A stretch of DNA of 29,011 nucleotides from JBOGEN01 sp050743265 (lineage in GTDB: Bacteria; Actinomycetota; Actinomycetes; JBOGEN01). How positions within the stretch are numbered: position 1 is the first letter of the stretch; each line of letters opens with the position of its first letter. The translations under genes and the position numbers were made by a program. The notes under the pieces were generated by a model. The model was not told the DNA's origin, did no database searches, and worked only from the letters and a program-made list of their open reading frames with translations. The stretch lies in NCBI GenBank assembly GCA_050743265.1, contig JBOGEN010000117.1:1-29011 (forward strand). Direction: 5' to 3'. Positions 7,329 through 13,951 of the stretch are shown here, one piece after another.

Positions 7329-7835
7329 ATGCAGTTCGGCCGCTACTACGAGGAGTTCGAGGTCGGGGCCACGTACAAGCACTGGCCGGGCAAGACGGTG
7401 ACCGAGTACGACGACCACTTGTTCTGTCTGCTCACCATGAACCACCACCCGCTGCACCTGGACCGGCACTACGCGGCGGGGACGACGGACTTCGGCAAGA
7501 ACGTGGTGGTGGGCAACTACATCTACTCACTGCTGCTCGGCATGTCCGTGCCCGACGTCTCCGGCAAGGCGATCGCGAACCTCGAGGTCGAGTCACTGCG
7601 GCACGTCGCCCCCACGTTCCACGGCGACACCATCTACGGTGAGACCCGCGTGCTGGACAAGACGGAGTCCCGGTCGAAGGACGACCGCGGGGTCGTCCAG
7701 GTGGAGACCATCGGCTACAACCAGGACGGCACCGTGGTGTGCGTGTTCCGCCGGAAGGTGATGGTGCCCAAGGTGGCGTACGGGGAGAGCCGAGGTGGGG
7801 AGCAGCCAGGGCGCCCGGAACCGGCCGAGCAGTAG
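7329..7835 (+). CDS. MaoC-fold acyl-CoA hydratase/dehydratase family protein
   Basis: Hotdog-fold protein of 168 residues, likely adding water to (or removing it from) a branched enoyl-CoA. Seen: FEVGATYKHWPGKTVTEYDDHLF (10-32), the hydratase-loop position TMNHHPLHLDRHYA (36-49), GNYIYSLLLGMSVPDVSG and HVAPTFHGDTIYGETRVL. In classical R-hydratases the loop carries Asp-x4-His; here it is N38-x4-H43, with the histidine kept and the aspartate replaced. The protein closely resembles mycobacterial Rv2499c, which stands beside CitE-like Rv2498c and FadE19. Relatives of both neighbours are at 987 and 2518 here. ATG 7329 has AGAGAGGTGA upstream. The last ~10 codons lie inside or beside a 63-bp tandem repeat, so the C-terminus may be recently altered. 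Confidence 0.82.
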   Translation: MQFGRYYEEFEVGATYKHWPGKTVTEYDDHLFCLLTMNHHPLHLDRHYAAGTTDFGKNVVVGNYIYSLLLGMSVPDVSGKAIANLEVESLRHVAPTFHGDTIYGETRVLDKTESRSKDDRGVVQVETIGYNQDGTVVCVFRRKVMVPKVAYGESRGGEQPGRPEPAEQ

Positions 7836-7943
7836 CGAGCGCAGCGAGCGGATGCGAGGTCGGTGAGGGCAAGGGTGCACCGCCCGGAACCGGCCGAGCA
7901 GTAGCGAGCGCGGCGAGCGGATGCGAGGTCGGTGAGGGCAAGG
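7812..7943 (+). repeat. 63-bp direct repeat, two copies, spanning the MaoC stop codon
   Basis: Copy 1 is 7812-7874 and copy 2 is 7881-7943 (period 69). They differ at one position (A at 7843, G at 7912). Copy 1 contains the MaoC stop codon (7833-7835). Each copy holds the internal near-repeats AGCGAGCGC and GCGAGCGGATGCGAGG. Translated in a neighbouring frame, both copies give VASAASGCEVGEGK, a string I associate with short dispersed repeats between actinobacterial genes (from memory). It lies between two converging genes. Confidence 0.9.
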
Positions 7944-7958
7944 CAGGAGCGCCCGTCC

Positions 7959-8399
7959 TCAGGGCGCGGGCAGCACGCCCCAGCCGGCGAGCGTGTCGAG
8001 CAGCCCGTCGGTGACCGGCAGGGAGGCCAGGTCGTCCCGGCCGACCCAGCGGACGTCCGCGGCGTCGTCCCCGGCTGAAAGGCGCCCTCCGGTCACCTCA
8101 CAGGCGTGGTCGGCGATCACGTACACGCTCCCGGCGGGGCCGGCACGCTCGACCCGGCCGACCAGCGGGCCGACCCTGACCTCGAGTCCGGTCTCCTCAC
8201 GGACCTCCCGGGTCAGCGCCTGGGCGTCGGACTCACCCGCCTCGACCCGCCCCCCGGGCAGGGACCACAGCCCGAGCCCGGGCGGGCGTCCCCGCTGGAC
8301 GAGCAGGAGGCGCCCGGCCGCGTCCCGCACGACGGCCCCGACGCAGGGGACCCGTCGGCCGGACCCCTCGGCAGGTCCTCCGCGCTGGACAGCACCCAT
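7959..8399 (-). CDS. Nudix hydrolase (MutT-like)
   Basis: Cytosolic hydrolase of nucleoside-diphosphate-linked compounds, 146 residues. A perfect Nudix box (G-x5-E-x7-R-E-V-x-E-E-x-G-L) runs from G50 to L72, with E65, E68 and E69 as metal ligands. Flanking strands VPCVGAVVRDAAGRLLLVQRG (18-37) and WSLPGGRVE are typical of MutT-type enzymes. The substrate (8-oxo-dGTP, ADP-ribose or other) cannot be told. ATG 8399 lies seven bases after a TACGCT hexamer on the minus strand and has no ribosome site, pointing to a leaderless start; the open frame further upstream has no family similarity. Divergent from the DUF6758 gene by 74 bases. Confidence 0.88.
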   Translation of the reverse strand: MGAVQRGGPAEGSGRRVPCVGAVVRDAAGRLLLVQRGRPPGLGLWSLPGGRVEAGESDAQALTREVREETGLEVRVGPLVGRVERAGPAGSVYVIADHACEVTGGRLSAGDDAADVRWVGRDDLASLPVTDGLLDTLAGWGVLPAP

Positions 8400-8406
8400 C
8401 CCGCGC

Positions 8407-8412
8407 AGCGTA
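8407..8412 (-). promoter_or_regulatory. -10 element (TACGCT) placed for a leaderless Nudix mRNA
   Basis: Minus-strand TACGCT lies seven bases before ATG 8399, with no Shine-Dalgarno sequence in between. Confidence 0.5.
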
Positions 8413-8473
8413 CGGCCGGGCCTGGTGGACGTTCCCCTTGACGCTGCTGTCGCGGACCCGTCACCGTCATGGC

Positions 8474-9103
8474 ATGAGGGGTGAACCGACGTGTCCCCGG
8501 TGCGGGGGCTCGTTGCACGCCCCGGGGCTGTGGTCGAGCACCTGGCAGTGTGACCTGCACGGGGCGGTTCCCCCGCTGCAGCCGGTGGGCCGTCCCTCCG
8601 TCGAGGTGCTGACCGGCACCGTGCAGTCGGCACGGGTGCCGGTCTGGCTTCCCTGGCCGCTCCCCCACGGCTGGCTGGTCACCGGCATGCTGCACGCGGG
8701 GGACGAGCGGTCTGGGTGGACGGCGACCGCGGTGGCCTGCTCCGGACCGGCCCCGCTCGGCGGTGCCGGCGACCTGCTGCTCATCGCCGAGGAACCAGGC
8801 GTCGGGCTGGGGGCACGTTTCGCCGGGCTGCCCGGCCCTGACCCGGGTACCGGCTTCGACAGTCCGGCTCCCCAGGCGAAAGTGCACGCAGCCGGCCATC
8901 CCACTGCCCTGTGGAGCCTGCCCGTCGCGGACGGCTGCGCGGCGTACGTGGGGGAGGCCTGCGGCATCTGGCTGTGGGCGGTGCTCTGGCCGTCGGATGC
9001 GGGGCTGCTGCTCCAGGACCACCTCGTCCTCATCGACCTGCGCAACGCCGGGCACGAGCTCGACGTGCCGTTCGGCGCCCTCACGCCGCGTCTCACCTCC
9101 TGA
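8474..9103 (+). CDS. DUF6758 family zinc-ribbon protein
   Basis: Protein of 209 residues and unknown function, conserved in actinomycetes. The N-terminus MRGEPTCPRCGG...WSSTWQCDLHG carries a treble-clef-like set C7, C10, C26, H29, probably binding zinc. The rest has the conserved strings VPVWLPWPLPHGWLVTG and LWSLPVADGCAAYVGEACGIWLWAVLWPSDAGLLL, mostly beta with hydrophobic patches and no clear membrane helix. ATG 8474 is chosen because family members start MRGEP; an in-frame ATG at 8438 adds a tail unlike the family. It stands upstream of the PHP and MarC genes on the same strand, which I recall as a common arrangement, but no function follows from it. Confidence 0.78.
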   Translation: MRGEPTCPRCGGSLHAPGLWSSTWQCDLHGAVPPLQPVGRPSVEVLTGTVQSARVPVWLPWPLPHGWLVTGMLHAGDERSGWTATAVACSGPAPLGGAGDLLLIAEEPGVGLGARFAGLPGPDPGTGFDSPAPQAKVHAAGHPTALWSLPVADGCAAYVGEACGIWLWAVLWPSDAGLLLQDHLVLIDLRNAGHELDVPFGALTPRLTS

Positions 9104-9127
9104 CCGCGCGGCCGGGGCCCACGTCGA

Positions 9128-9133
9128 TACGAT
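9128..9133 (+). promoter_or_regulatory. Candidate -10 element (TACGAT) of the PHP-marC operon
   Basis: TACGAT lies in the 62-base gap after the DUF6758 stop. It would start a leader of about 26 bases containing GTGGAG just before GTG 9166. Confidence 0.35.
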
Positions 9134-9165
9134 CGGCCGCTCCGAGCCCCAGTCGTGGAGCGAGC

Positions 9166-10008
9166 GTGCGCATCGACCTGCACAGCCACAGCACCGCCTC
9201 CGACGGCACCGAGCCACCCGCCGAGGTGGTACGCCGTGCCGCCGAGGCCGGGCTGGACGTGCTCGCGCTGACCGACCACGACACCACGGCCGGGCTCGAG
9301 GAGGCGGCGGCCTCGCTGCCGCCCGGGCTGACCCTCGTCCCCGGCATCGAGATCTCCTGCGCGTACGAGGGGATCAGCCTGCACCTGCTCGCGTACCTCG
9401 CGGACGGGAGGGACGCGGCGCTGGCCGGTGCGCTCGAACGGCTGCGGGCTGATCGGCTGCGCCGGGGCGAGGCGATGGTCGAGCGGTGCGTCGCGCTGGG
9501 GGCACCGCTGTCCTGGGAGCGTGTCCGAGCGCTCGCCGGCGACGGCGCGGTGGGGCGCCCACACGTCGCCCGCGCGCTCGCCGAGGCCGGCGTGGTGGCC
9601 AGCACCGCCGACGCGTTCACGCCGGACTGGATCGGCGACGGAGGGCGGGCGTACGTGCCGAAGGAGGCACTCGACACGGAGGAGGCCATCGGGCTGGTCC
9701 GAGAGGCCGGCGGAGTCAGCGTGTTCGCGCACCCGCTCGCCGAGTCACGCGGACCGGTGGTGGACGACACCGCGATCCGCACGTTCGCCGCGGTGGGACT
9801 GCTCGGCCTCGAGGTCGACCATCCGGACCACACCGCCGCGCACCGCGCACACCTGCGCCGCCTCGCGGACGAGCTCGGCCTGCTCGTCACGGGATCGAGC
9901 GACGACCACGGCTCGATGACCGGGCACCGGCTCGGCACCGAGACGACGTCGCCGGAGTCGTACGCGCGCATCCTTGCCGCGGCGACGGGGACCCCTCTCG
10001 CGCGATGA
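9166..10008 (+). CDS. PHP-domain phosphoesterase
   Basis: Metal-dependent phosphoesterase of 280 residues, similar to the YciV/TrpH group, whose members remove phosphate from nucleoside 3',5'-bisphosphates or trim short RNA. PHP metal motifs are all visible: DLHSHS (H6, H8), S-D-G with D13, LTDHDT (D37, H38), PGIEIS, VFAHP and the final SSDDHG. The middle segment ERVRALAGDGAVGRPHVARAL is the usual insertion of this subgroup, with GRPHVA contributing a metal histidine. GTG 9166 with GTGGAG upstream is preferred because the motif begins four residues later. The stop overlaps the marC start as ATGA (10005-10008), so the two genes are translationally coupled. Confidence 0.87.
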   Translation: MRIDLHSHSTASDGTEPPAEVVRRAAEAGLDVLALTDHDTTAGLEEAAASLPPGLTLVPGIEISCAYEGISLHLLAYLADGRDAALAGALERLRADRLRRGEAMVERCVALGAPLSWERVRALAGDGAVGRPHVARALAEAGVVASTADAFTPDWIGDGGRAYVPKEALDTEEAIGLVREAGGVSVFAHPLAESRGPVVDDTAIRTFAAVGLLGLEVDHPDHTAAHRAHLRRLADELGLLVTGSSDDHGSMTGHRLGTETTSPESYARILAAATGTPLAR

Positions 10009-10619
10009 CCGTCGACGTCCAGCTGTTCATCGAGGTCTTCGTCACGCTGTTCGTGATCATGGATCCACCGGGCACGATCCCGCTGTTCCTCGGACTCACC
10101 AGCGGTCGCTCCGTCCAGCTGCGCAAGCGCGCCGCGTGGCAGGCGGTCGTCGTCGCGTTCGTGGTCATCGTCGTGTTCGCGTTGTTCGGCCGCCAGATCC
10201 TCGACTACCTCGGGGTGAGCCTGGCGGCGCTGCAGTGCGCGGGTGGTCTCCTGCTGCTGCTCGTCGCGCTCGAGCTGCTCACCGGCAAGGCGGACGAGCC
10301 CACCCAGGCGCAGAACGTCAACGTCGCGCTGGTGCCGCTGGGGACACCGCTGCTCGCCGGTCCCGGGGCGATCGTCGCGACCATGGTGTTCGTCCAGCAG
10401 GTGGACGACCTCGGCGAGGGCGTCAGCGTGGCGGCGGGCGTCGTCGCCGTCCACGTCGTGCTGTGGCTCACGATGCGGTACTCGGTGGGCATCATCCGGC
10501 TCATCCGCCAGGGCGGGGTCACGCTCGTCACCCGGATCGCCGGGCTGCTGCTCTCCGCCATCGCCGTGCAGCTCGTGGCGGACGCAGTGCGCGAGTTCGT
10601 CCGGAGCGGAGCCGCGTAG
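10005..10619 (+). CDS. MarC family integral membrane protein
   Basis: Inner-membrane protein of 204 residues with about six hydrophobic segments, family UPF0056. Conserved strings: FVTLFVIMDPPGTIPLFLGLTSG (11-33), RQILDYLGVSLAALQCAGGLLLLLVALELL, and VALVPLGTPLLAGPGAIVATMVF. Despite the name, a role in multiple antibiotic resistance was withdrawn for the Escherichia coli protein, and the family function is unknown. The ATG lies inside the PHP stop (ATGA), so expression depends on the PHP gene. This PHP-MarC pairing recurs in actinobacteria as far as I recall. Confidence 0.87.
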   Translation: MTVDVQLFIEVFVTLFVIMDPPGTIPLFLGLTSGRSVQLRKRAAWQAVVVAFVVIVVFALFGRQILDYLGVSLAALQCAGGLLLLLVALELLTGKADEPTQAQNVNVALVPLGTPLLAGPGAIVATMVFVQQVDDLGEGVSVAAGVVAVHVVLWLTMRYSVGIIRLIRQGGVTLVTRIAGLLLSAIAVQLVADAVREFVRSGAA

Positions 10620-10695
10620 AGGCTGCCTCGAGGTCCCCGCCGGAGCCGGTGATCATGCGGGCTCCGTGGGGTCGGGCGGTGTCGTCCCCGTACGC

Positions 10696-10701
10696 CAGGA
10701 T
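10696..10701 (+). promoter_or_regulatory. Weak -10 element (CAGGAT) before the RecB-type nuclease gene
   Basis: CAGGAT lies six bases before ATG 10708 and no ribosome site is present. The first base departs from TANNNT, but the placement matches the other leaderless-looking genes here. Confidence 0.33.
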
Positions 10702-10707
10702 GGGGCC

Positions 10708-11655
10708 ATGACCGGGGACACCGGCGGTGTGAACGGCACCGCCCAGCTCAGCCTCGCGGGCATGCCTCGCCGGCTCTACCCGTGCACGCCGTCGCGGCTC
10801 ACCACCTGGCTCGACTGTCCCCGTCGCTACCGGATGGCCTACCTCGACCGTCCGGCCCCGGCGAAGGGGCAGCCGTGGGCGCACAACAGCCTCGGCGCCG
10901 GCGTCCACGCCGCCCTGGCCGCGTGGTGGCGGCTCCCGCTTGCCCGGCGTACGCCCGAGGCGGCGGGCGGCCTCGTCGACACGATGTGGTCCGCGGACGG
11001 GTTCCGCGACGCGCAGCAGGCCGGCCGCTGGCAGCTCCGCGCCCGCGAGATGACCGAGCGGTACGTCAGCGGCCTCGACCCTGCCGATGAGCCCGTGGGG
11101 GTCGAGCGGGTCGTCTCGACGCGTACGGAGACCCTCGCGTTCACGGGGCGGGTCGACCGGCTTGACCTGCGGCCCGGCGGTACCACGGACGGGGGCCTTG
11201 AGGCCCAGCCAGGCACCGATCCGCGCACCGGCTCGGCCGACCCAGGGGAGCAGGTCGTCGTCGTCGACTACAAGACCGGGCGCCGGCCGCTCACGGCGGA
11301 CGACGCGCGCTCCTCACTCGCCCTAGCCCTGTACGCGCTGGCCGCCTCGCGCGTGCTGCGCCGTCCGGCGCGACGGGTGGAGCTGCACCACCTGCGCTCG
11401 GGCAAGGTCGCGGCTTGGGAACACGAGCCGGAGGGCCTCGCCCGTCACGTACGACGGGCGGAGGGCATCGCGGCGGAGTGCCGGGACGCTGACGCCGCGT
11501 TTCGCCGCGGCCTGCCCGACGGGCGGGTCGACGAGGTGTTCCCTGCCGTACCGGGGGCGCAGTGCGGTTGGTGCGACTTCGCCCGGCACTGCCCGGAGGG
11601 CCGGGCCGCACGCCCGCTGCACCGTTCCTGGGACGGGCTCGGCGAGGACGACTGA
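10708..11655 (+). CDS. RecB-family PD-(D/E)XK nuclease with an iron-sulfur staple
   Basis: Stand-alone nuclease of 315 residues. The catalytic core is visible as GAGVHAAL (H67), GRVDRLD (D150) and VVVVDYKTGR (D187, K189), followed by the helix SSLALALYALA. Four cysteines are placed as in the AddB/Cas4 type: C37 in WLDCPRRY and C286, C289, C295 in CGWCDFARHC, expected to hold a 4Fe-4S cluster that ties the two ends of the domain. Between D150 and D187 lies a Gly/Pro/Thr-rich loop of about 25 residues (156-181) that looks like a local insertion. No helicase is fused to it. A DNA repair role is inferred; the homologous single-domain proteins of actinomycetes are annotated only as RecB family exonucleases. 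Confidence 0.85.
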   Translation: MTGDTGGVNGTAQLSLAGMPRRLYPCTPSRLTTWLDCPRRYRMAYLDRPAPAKGQPWAHNSLGAGVHAALAAWWRLPLARRTPEAAGGLVDTMWSADGFRDAQQAGRWQLRAREMTERYVSGLDPADEPVGVERVVSTRTETLAFTGRVDRLDLRPGGTTDGGLEAQPGTDPRTGSADPGEQVVVVDYKTGRRPLTADDARSSLALALYALAASRVLRRPARRVELHHLRSGKVAAWEHEPEGLARHVRRAEGIAAECRDADAAFRRGLPDGRVDEVFPAVPGAQCGWCDFARHCPEGRAARPLHRSWDGLGEDD

Positions 11656-11699
11656 GCGAGCCGACCGAGCGAGACGGCTCAGCGAGACGACCTGCGCGG

Positions 11700-12170
11700 T
11701 CAGGCGTCCAGCTCGAACCACACGTGCTTGCGGCGTCCGTGGGCGTCCCACCCCCAGCGGCTCGCCAGGGCCTCGACGAGCACGAGGCCCCGTCCGCTCT
11801 CGGCGTCCCCGGCGGCGGTCCGGGCGGCGAGCGTGTCCAGCCGGCGCGCGTCGCGCACCTCGACGCGCAGCGCACCGGCGTTCCCCTCGGCCCGCAGGGA
11901 GAGCGGCGGGGAGCCGTGCAGGATCGCGTTGGTCACGAGCTCGCTGGTGAGGAGCACCGCGACGTCGTGCGCGACAGGGGAGTCCCAGACGCGCAGCCGC
12001 TCCTCGAGCAGGTGCCGCACTCGGGACACCTCACCCGGGTCGGACGACAGCGAGACGGTCAGCGCCGCGTCGAGGTTGCGCGCGTTCGGCACCGGCGCAC
12101 CCCGCGAGCCCCCCAGGCTCGGGGGGAGAGCGTGGCCGCTAGGCACGAGCACCGCCCTCGGCCGGGACAT
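11700..12170 (-). CDS. Anti-sigma-like ATP-binding protein (HATPase_c_2)
   Basis: Protein of 156 residues with the GHKL ATPase fold of RsbW/SpoIIAB-type regulators. Seen: N-box LLTSELVTNAILHG (74-86, E77 and N81), G1 box VEVRDARR (D107) and G2 box GRGLVLVEALA (126-136). The kinase core fills the whole protein and no sensor or membrane segment is present. Such proteins in actinomycetes usually bind sigma factors or anti-sigma antagonists, but neither is in the window. Its ATG lies 32 bases inside the 3' end of the alpha/beta hydrolase gene. GTG codons at 12152 or 12146 are alternative starts, since none has a clear ribosome site. It converges on the RecB-type gene. Confidence 0.78.
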   Translation of the reverse strand: MSRPRAVLVPSGHALPPSLGGSRGAPVPNARNLDAALTVSLSSDPGEVSRVRHLLEERLRVWDSPVAHDVAVLLTSELVTNAILHGSPPLSLRAEGNAGALRVEVRDARRLDTLAARTAAGDAESGRGLVLVEALASRWGWDAHGRRKHVWFELDA

Positions 12171-13035
12171 CCCGATCGCAGGAGGCCCAGAACCCGAGCA
12201 GGGCGTTCACCGTTCCCTGCGGGTTCTCCGCGGCCGGGGAGTGTGTCGCCCCGGCGACGGTCTCGTGCCGTGCCCCGAGGCGGTCGGCCATGGCCTGCTG
12301 GACGCCGGGCTCCCAGACGTCGTCGAGCGGCCCGTGCGCCACAAGCACGGGGAGCGCCAGCGCGGCCAACGCGTCCACCCGGTCGGGCTCGTGCAGCAGG
12401 GCGTCCGCCATGCCGACGAGCCCGGCGGGTGTGTTCGCGGTGAAGCGTCGCTGCAGGAACTCGGCGATGTGCGGCGGCTCGTCCACCACGATGCCGTTGG
12501 CCCGGTCGAGCGCGCGCAACGCCTGCCACAGCCCCTCGACACCGTGCTCGTGTACCACCGGCGCGAGCAGCGCCAGCCGGTCCGCGGGCGGGCCGGACAC
12601 CGCGGCAGGCCCCGACGAGAGCAACGTGAGCGACCGGCACAGCCCCGGGTCGGCGAGCACCGCGGCCCGGGCGACCAGCCCACCGAACGAGTGTCCGACC
12701 AGGTGCCCCGGCTCCTCGTCCAGCGCGTCGAGGACCGCCCGCAGGTCGAGGGCGAGTGCCTCCACGGCGTACGCGGTGGGGTCGCCCGGGCCGCCGGTCT
12801 CGAACTGGCCGCGCTGGTCGAGCGCGACGACGCGGTGCCCGGCCGCCGAGAGCGGCTCCAGCACGGCGATGAAGTCTTCCTTGCTGCCCGTGAACCCGGG
12901 GACGAGCACCGCCGTGGGGCCGGGGGCGACGTCCGCCGCTGGACCGGTGTCGAGCACGGCGTACGCGCCGCGGGACGTGCGGAGCGCGTAGGCACGTGTC
13001 GAGGCCGGAAGTTCAAGGAACGGCGGCGTGCTCAC
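12139..13035 (-). CDS. Alpha/beta-hydrolase
   Basis: Cytosolic hydrolase of 298 residues with the full serine triad pattern: oxyanion segment VLVPGFTGSKEDF (44-55), RVVALDQRGQFET (68-80), nucleophile elbow GHSFGG (S116), an acid in HGPLDDVWEP and the histidine in GATHSP. A cap region lies at about 150-215. It resembles general esterases/lipases of actinomycetes; the substrate is unknown. GTG 13035 lies eight bases after a TACGGT hexamer and lacks a ribosome site. The 3' end overlaps the ATPase gene by 32 bases, so these two genes are probably co-transcribed. Confidence 0.85.
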   Translation of the reverse strand: MSTPPFLELPASTRAYALRTSRGAYAVLDTGPAADVAPGPTAVLVPGFTGSKEDFIAVLEPLSAAGHRVVALDQRGQFETGGPGDPTAYAVEALALDLRAVLDALDEEPGHLVGHSFGGLVARAAVLADPGLCRSLTLLSSGPAAVSGPPADRLALLAPVVHEHGVEGLWQALRALDRANGIVVDEPPHIAEFLQRRFTANTPAGLVGMADALLHEPDRVDALAALALPVLVAHGPLDDVWEPGVQQAMADRLGARHETVAGATHSPAAENPQGTVNALLGFWASCDRDVPAEGGARA

Positions 13036-13043
13036 GGCTCGTC

Positions 13044-13049
13044 ACCGTA
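13044..13049 (-). promoter_or_regulatory. -10 element (TACGGT) placed for a leaderless hydrolase mRNA
   Basis: Minus-strand TACGGT lies eight bases before GTG 13035, with no Shine-Dalgarno sequence. Confidence 0.45.
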
Positions 13050-13120
13050 TCCCGCCGTCCGGGCGCCTCCGCTAGTCCCCTGAGCGGTCGGATCGGTCTG
13101 CCCAGGTCACGCGTGGGCTC

Positions 13121-13678
13121 TCAGTCGCGGGTGCCTCCGGCTCCGCGCCCCCGGACGAACCGGCTCTCGACCACCTCGTCCACGGCGTCGGCCAGCGCAT
13201 CGGCGACGAGGCGCGGGCCCTCCTCGGACGTGAGCACCTCGCGGTCGTGCCCGTTCGTAAGGAAGCCCGCCTGCAGTACGAACGCGAACGGGACGCCCTG
13301 TGACCGTGCGATGGTCACGCCGTAGTACCCCTTGAGGGCCGGGGTGGCGTTGTCCGGCCTGAACCCGCGCCAGCCCCGGGCCGCGTACGCCGTGGTGAAG
13401 GCCCTGGCGACGGCACGGCCGGACGTGGACTGGTAGCCGACCCCGGCTCCGTGCGCGGTCGTGTCGGTGCTGCCGTCACAGTGCACGGCGAGGAACACGT
13501 CCCCGAGGTACGCGCCCGCGGGGTCGTCGGCGCGGATCACCCGGACCTGGTGCCCGCGGTCGGGGAGAACCCGCCCGCAGGCGTCCCCGGTGCGCTTGGC
13601 GAACAGCTGCTCGCCGGGGGTGCCCGTGGCGGTCTTGCGGCGGAAGCAGTGGCCCATCTGCACGATGACGAGGGCCAT
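13121..13678 (-). CDS. Amidase_3-like protein with glutamine at the catalytic glutamate
   Basis: Protein of 185 residues with the N-acetylmuramoyl-L-alanine amidase (Amidase_3) fold: GHCFRR (H10), TGTPGEQLF (E23), the third zinc ligand in AVHCDGS (H66), GVGYQSTSGRAVARAF, and FVLQAGFLTNGHDREVL near the end. In active enzymes that last motif carries a glutamate (V-x-x-E-x-G-F-x-x-N); here Q136 stands there. The three zinc ligands look intact, so metal binding may remain while hydrolysis is weak or lost. No signal peptide, membrane helix or wall-binding domain is seen, so it appears cytosolic unless exported otherwise. It begins one base after the stop of a 46-codon ORF, which implies co-translation. 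Confidence 0.72.
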   Translation of the reverse strand: MALVIVQMGHCFRRKTATGTPGEQLFAKRTGDACGRVLPDRGHQVRVIRADDPAGAYLGDVFLAVHCDGSTDTTAHGAGVGYQSTSGRAVARAFTTAYAARGWRGFRPDNATPALKGYYGVTIARSQGVPFAFVLQAGFLTNGHDREVLTSEEGPRLVADALADAVDEVVESRFVRGRGAGGTRD

Positions 13679-13679
13679 C

Positions 13680-13820
13680 TCAGCCCTGCCCGTCCGCGTC
13701 GACGTCCTTGTCCGGCGGGCCGGGCGTGTCCGTCACCGCGATGCTGGTGGCCCGGGGGAGGCGCTCGTCGTTCTCCGGACCGCCCGGGGCTTCGTCGCCC
13801 CCGGTGACCTCGTGGGTCAT
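13680..13820 (-). CDS. Small acidic hypothetical protein, 46 residues
   Basis: Short ORF opening with MTHEVTGGDEAPGGPENDER and ending DKDVDADGQG. It is acidic, rich in Pro, Gly and Asp, and has no hydrophobic segment; I recognise no family. Support for it being real: ATG 13820 has GAGGGGG a few bases upstream, its stop lies one base before the amidase-like start, and a plausible promoter stands upstream. A leader peptide or disordered partner of the amidase-like protein is possible, as is a non-functional upstream ORF. The sense strand also shows the third-position GC preference of its neighbours. Confidence 0.5.
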   Translation of the reverse strand: MTHEVTGGDEAPGGPENDERLPRATSIAVTDTPGPPDKDVDADGQG

Positions 13821-13889
13821 GGGTCCCCCTCGCGGGCCGCGCGGACACCTCCCCGCGGGCGTCGTGGGTCGCGGGCCCCTTCGCCTGCC

Positions 13890-13919
13890 GTTCTACGCGA
13901 TCCTGCGGCGCGGTGTCAG
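13890..13919 (-). promoter_or_regulatory. Candidate promoter of the small ORF / amidase-like operon
   Basis: On the minus strand CTGACA (plus 13914-13919) and TAGAAC (plus 13890-13895) are separated by 18 bases. Transcription would start near 13883 and give a leader of about 63 bases. It lies between the helicase stop (13952) and the small ORF. Confidence 0.4.
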
Positions 13920-13951
13920 CGACTCTGCGTGATGCGGTGAGTACGCCTGGT

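Noticed and set aside
7812..7943. Possible two-unit CRISPR array
   Set aside because: The repeats are 63 bp with only a 6-base spacer, there are only two units, and no cas gene is present.
7739..8014. Plus-strand frame through the 63-bp repeats, coding VASAASGCEVGEGK twice
   Set aside because: Its coding look comes only from the repeat; it overlaps the MaoC 3' end and the Nudix gene and has no ribosome site.
11652..11682. CTGAGC...GCTCAG / GAGCCG...CGGCTC hairpins at the RecB-type stop as a terminator
   Set aside because: The two six-pair stems compete and have long loops; repeated GCGAG units explain the symmetry equally well.
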